From assembly GCA_036496265.1 (NCBI GenBank), contig DASXLL010000173.1:1-5172 (forward strand): a DNA stretch of 5,172 nucleotides, given 5' to 3'. Within the stretch, counting starts at the first letter, position 1. Every line of letters starts with the position of its first letter. This document shows positions 4,746 to 5,172 of this stretch, one piece after another. The DNA is from CAYLLN01 sp036496265. GTDB taxonomy: Bacteria; Planctomycetota; Planctomycetia; Pirellulales; Pirellulaceae. The notes beneath the pieces are model-generated. The model worked only from the letters and a program-made list of their open reading frames with translations. It had not been told where the DNA came from and ran no database searches. The position numbers and the translations under genes are program-made.

Positions 4746-5172
4746 ATGGAGGAAACTACTCGCAACACGGAAGCCGTTGAGTCAGCCGGGCCGCCGATTC
4801 GGGTGCTGATCGTCGATAATGACGAGGCGCTGGCGCGGGCGATGGAAGAGAGTTTGGTCAAGGTCGGCTATGAGTGCATTGTGGCGACCAGCGGGCCGGA
4901 AGGGGCGCGGAAGATCGAGACGGATACATTCGATGTCGTCGTCACCGATCTGGTGATGAACGATGTGGATGGGATGGAGGTTCTGGGGCGGGCGCGACAG
5001 AAATTGCCCGACGCCGAAGTGATTCTGGTTACCGGCCATGCGACGGTGCCGAAAGCCGTCGAGGCGATGCAGCAGGGGGCGTTCAATTTTTTAGAGAAGC
5101 CGATCACGACGACGCGGCTGCGGGCCGTTTGTGAAAAGGCGGCGGATGCGATTCGGCTGAAGCGGCAGAATA
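4746..5172 (+). CDS. response regulator, NtrC-like receiver domain (partial, C-terminus beyond the window)
   Basis: An open frame of 142 codons running off the right edge without a stop. After a 17-residue lead, the receiver domain is complete: IRVLIVDNDEA (18-28) with acidic pocket Asp24 and Asp26, phospho-acceptor Asp68 in VVVTDLVM (64-71), switch Thr96 in ILVTGHAT, and Lys118 in GAFNFLEKPI (111-120). The C-terminal part of the receiver and the start of a linker (LRAVCEKAADAIRLKRQN) resemble sigma-54-dependent NtrC/AtoC regulators, where an AAA+ and a helix-turn-helix domain would follow. That part lies outside, so the output domain is inferred. The ATG at 4746 is the first in the frame (an in-frame TGA lies at 4677-4679); a TTG at 4728 is an alternative. 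No Shine-Dalgarno is visible. It is the probable partner of the histidine kinase at 3480, with the SUKH gene between them. Receiver assignment is firm, the NtrC class moderate. Confidence 0.88.
   Translation, partial: MEETTRNTEAVESAGPPIRVLIVDNDEALARAMEESLVKVGYECIVATSGPEGARKIETDTFDVVVTDLVMNDVDGMEVLGRARQKLPDAEVILVTGHATVPKAVEAMQQGAFNFLEKPITTTRLRAVCEKAADAIRLKRQN

Overview
The window looks like chromosomal DNA from a moderately GC-rich, free-living bacterium. My best guess is a planctomycete (Pirellulales-like). This is inferred from the gene mix (Gfo/Idh/MocA oxidoreductase, stand-alone four-helix-bundle protein, HisN-type phosphatase, soluble NtrB-like kinase with an NtrC-like receiver), from start codons that mostly lack a Shine-Dalgarno sequence, and from short tandem repeats at gene borders. 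There is no rRNA, tRNA, CRISPR array, transposase or phage gene.

Left part (3-3318), all on the minus strand. Reading in the direction of transcription: hisN (inositol-monophosphatase-family histidinol phosphatase), leuD (3-isopropylmalate dehydratase small subunit), a Gfo/Idh/MocA-family oxidoreductase, and a four-helix-bundle (S23/IVP, Avd-like) protein. The gaps are 114, 77 and 14 bases. hisN and leuD belong to histidine and leucine biosynthesis; leuC is not present. The last two genes are tightly packed, and the Shine-Dalgarno of the four-helix gene directly follows the oxidoreductase stop codon.

Right part (3480-5172), all on the plus strand: a short cytoplasmic histidine kinase with no evident sensor domain, a SUKH (SMI1/KNR4) protein 6 bases later, and then, 75 bases on, the receiver domain of a response regulator that runs off the window. 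Kinase and regulator look like an NtrB/NtrC-type pair. The SUKH gene between them is about 50% GC against about 60% in sampled neighbouring sequence, so it may be an insertion into a two-component operon.

Divergent region (3319-3479): both gene blocks start outward from here. It holds a 27-base inverted repeat (25/27 matching) whose arms are each built of 9-base CACGAAAnn units. Four other short-repeat patches lie at gene ends: 7-base units at 2401-2421, 2436-2470 and 4224-4251, and a hairpin plus a 12-base direct repeat at 1746-1784. Several overlap stop codons or supply ribosome-binding sequence. They are the most unusual feature of the window. I see no clearly novel multi-gene system; the best candidates for follow-up are the kinase-SUKH-regulator arrangement and the repeats at gene borders.
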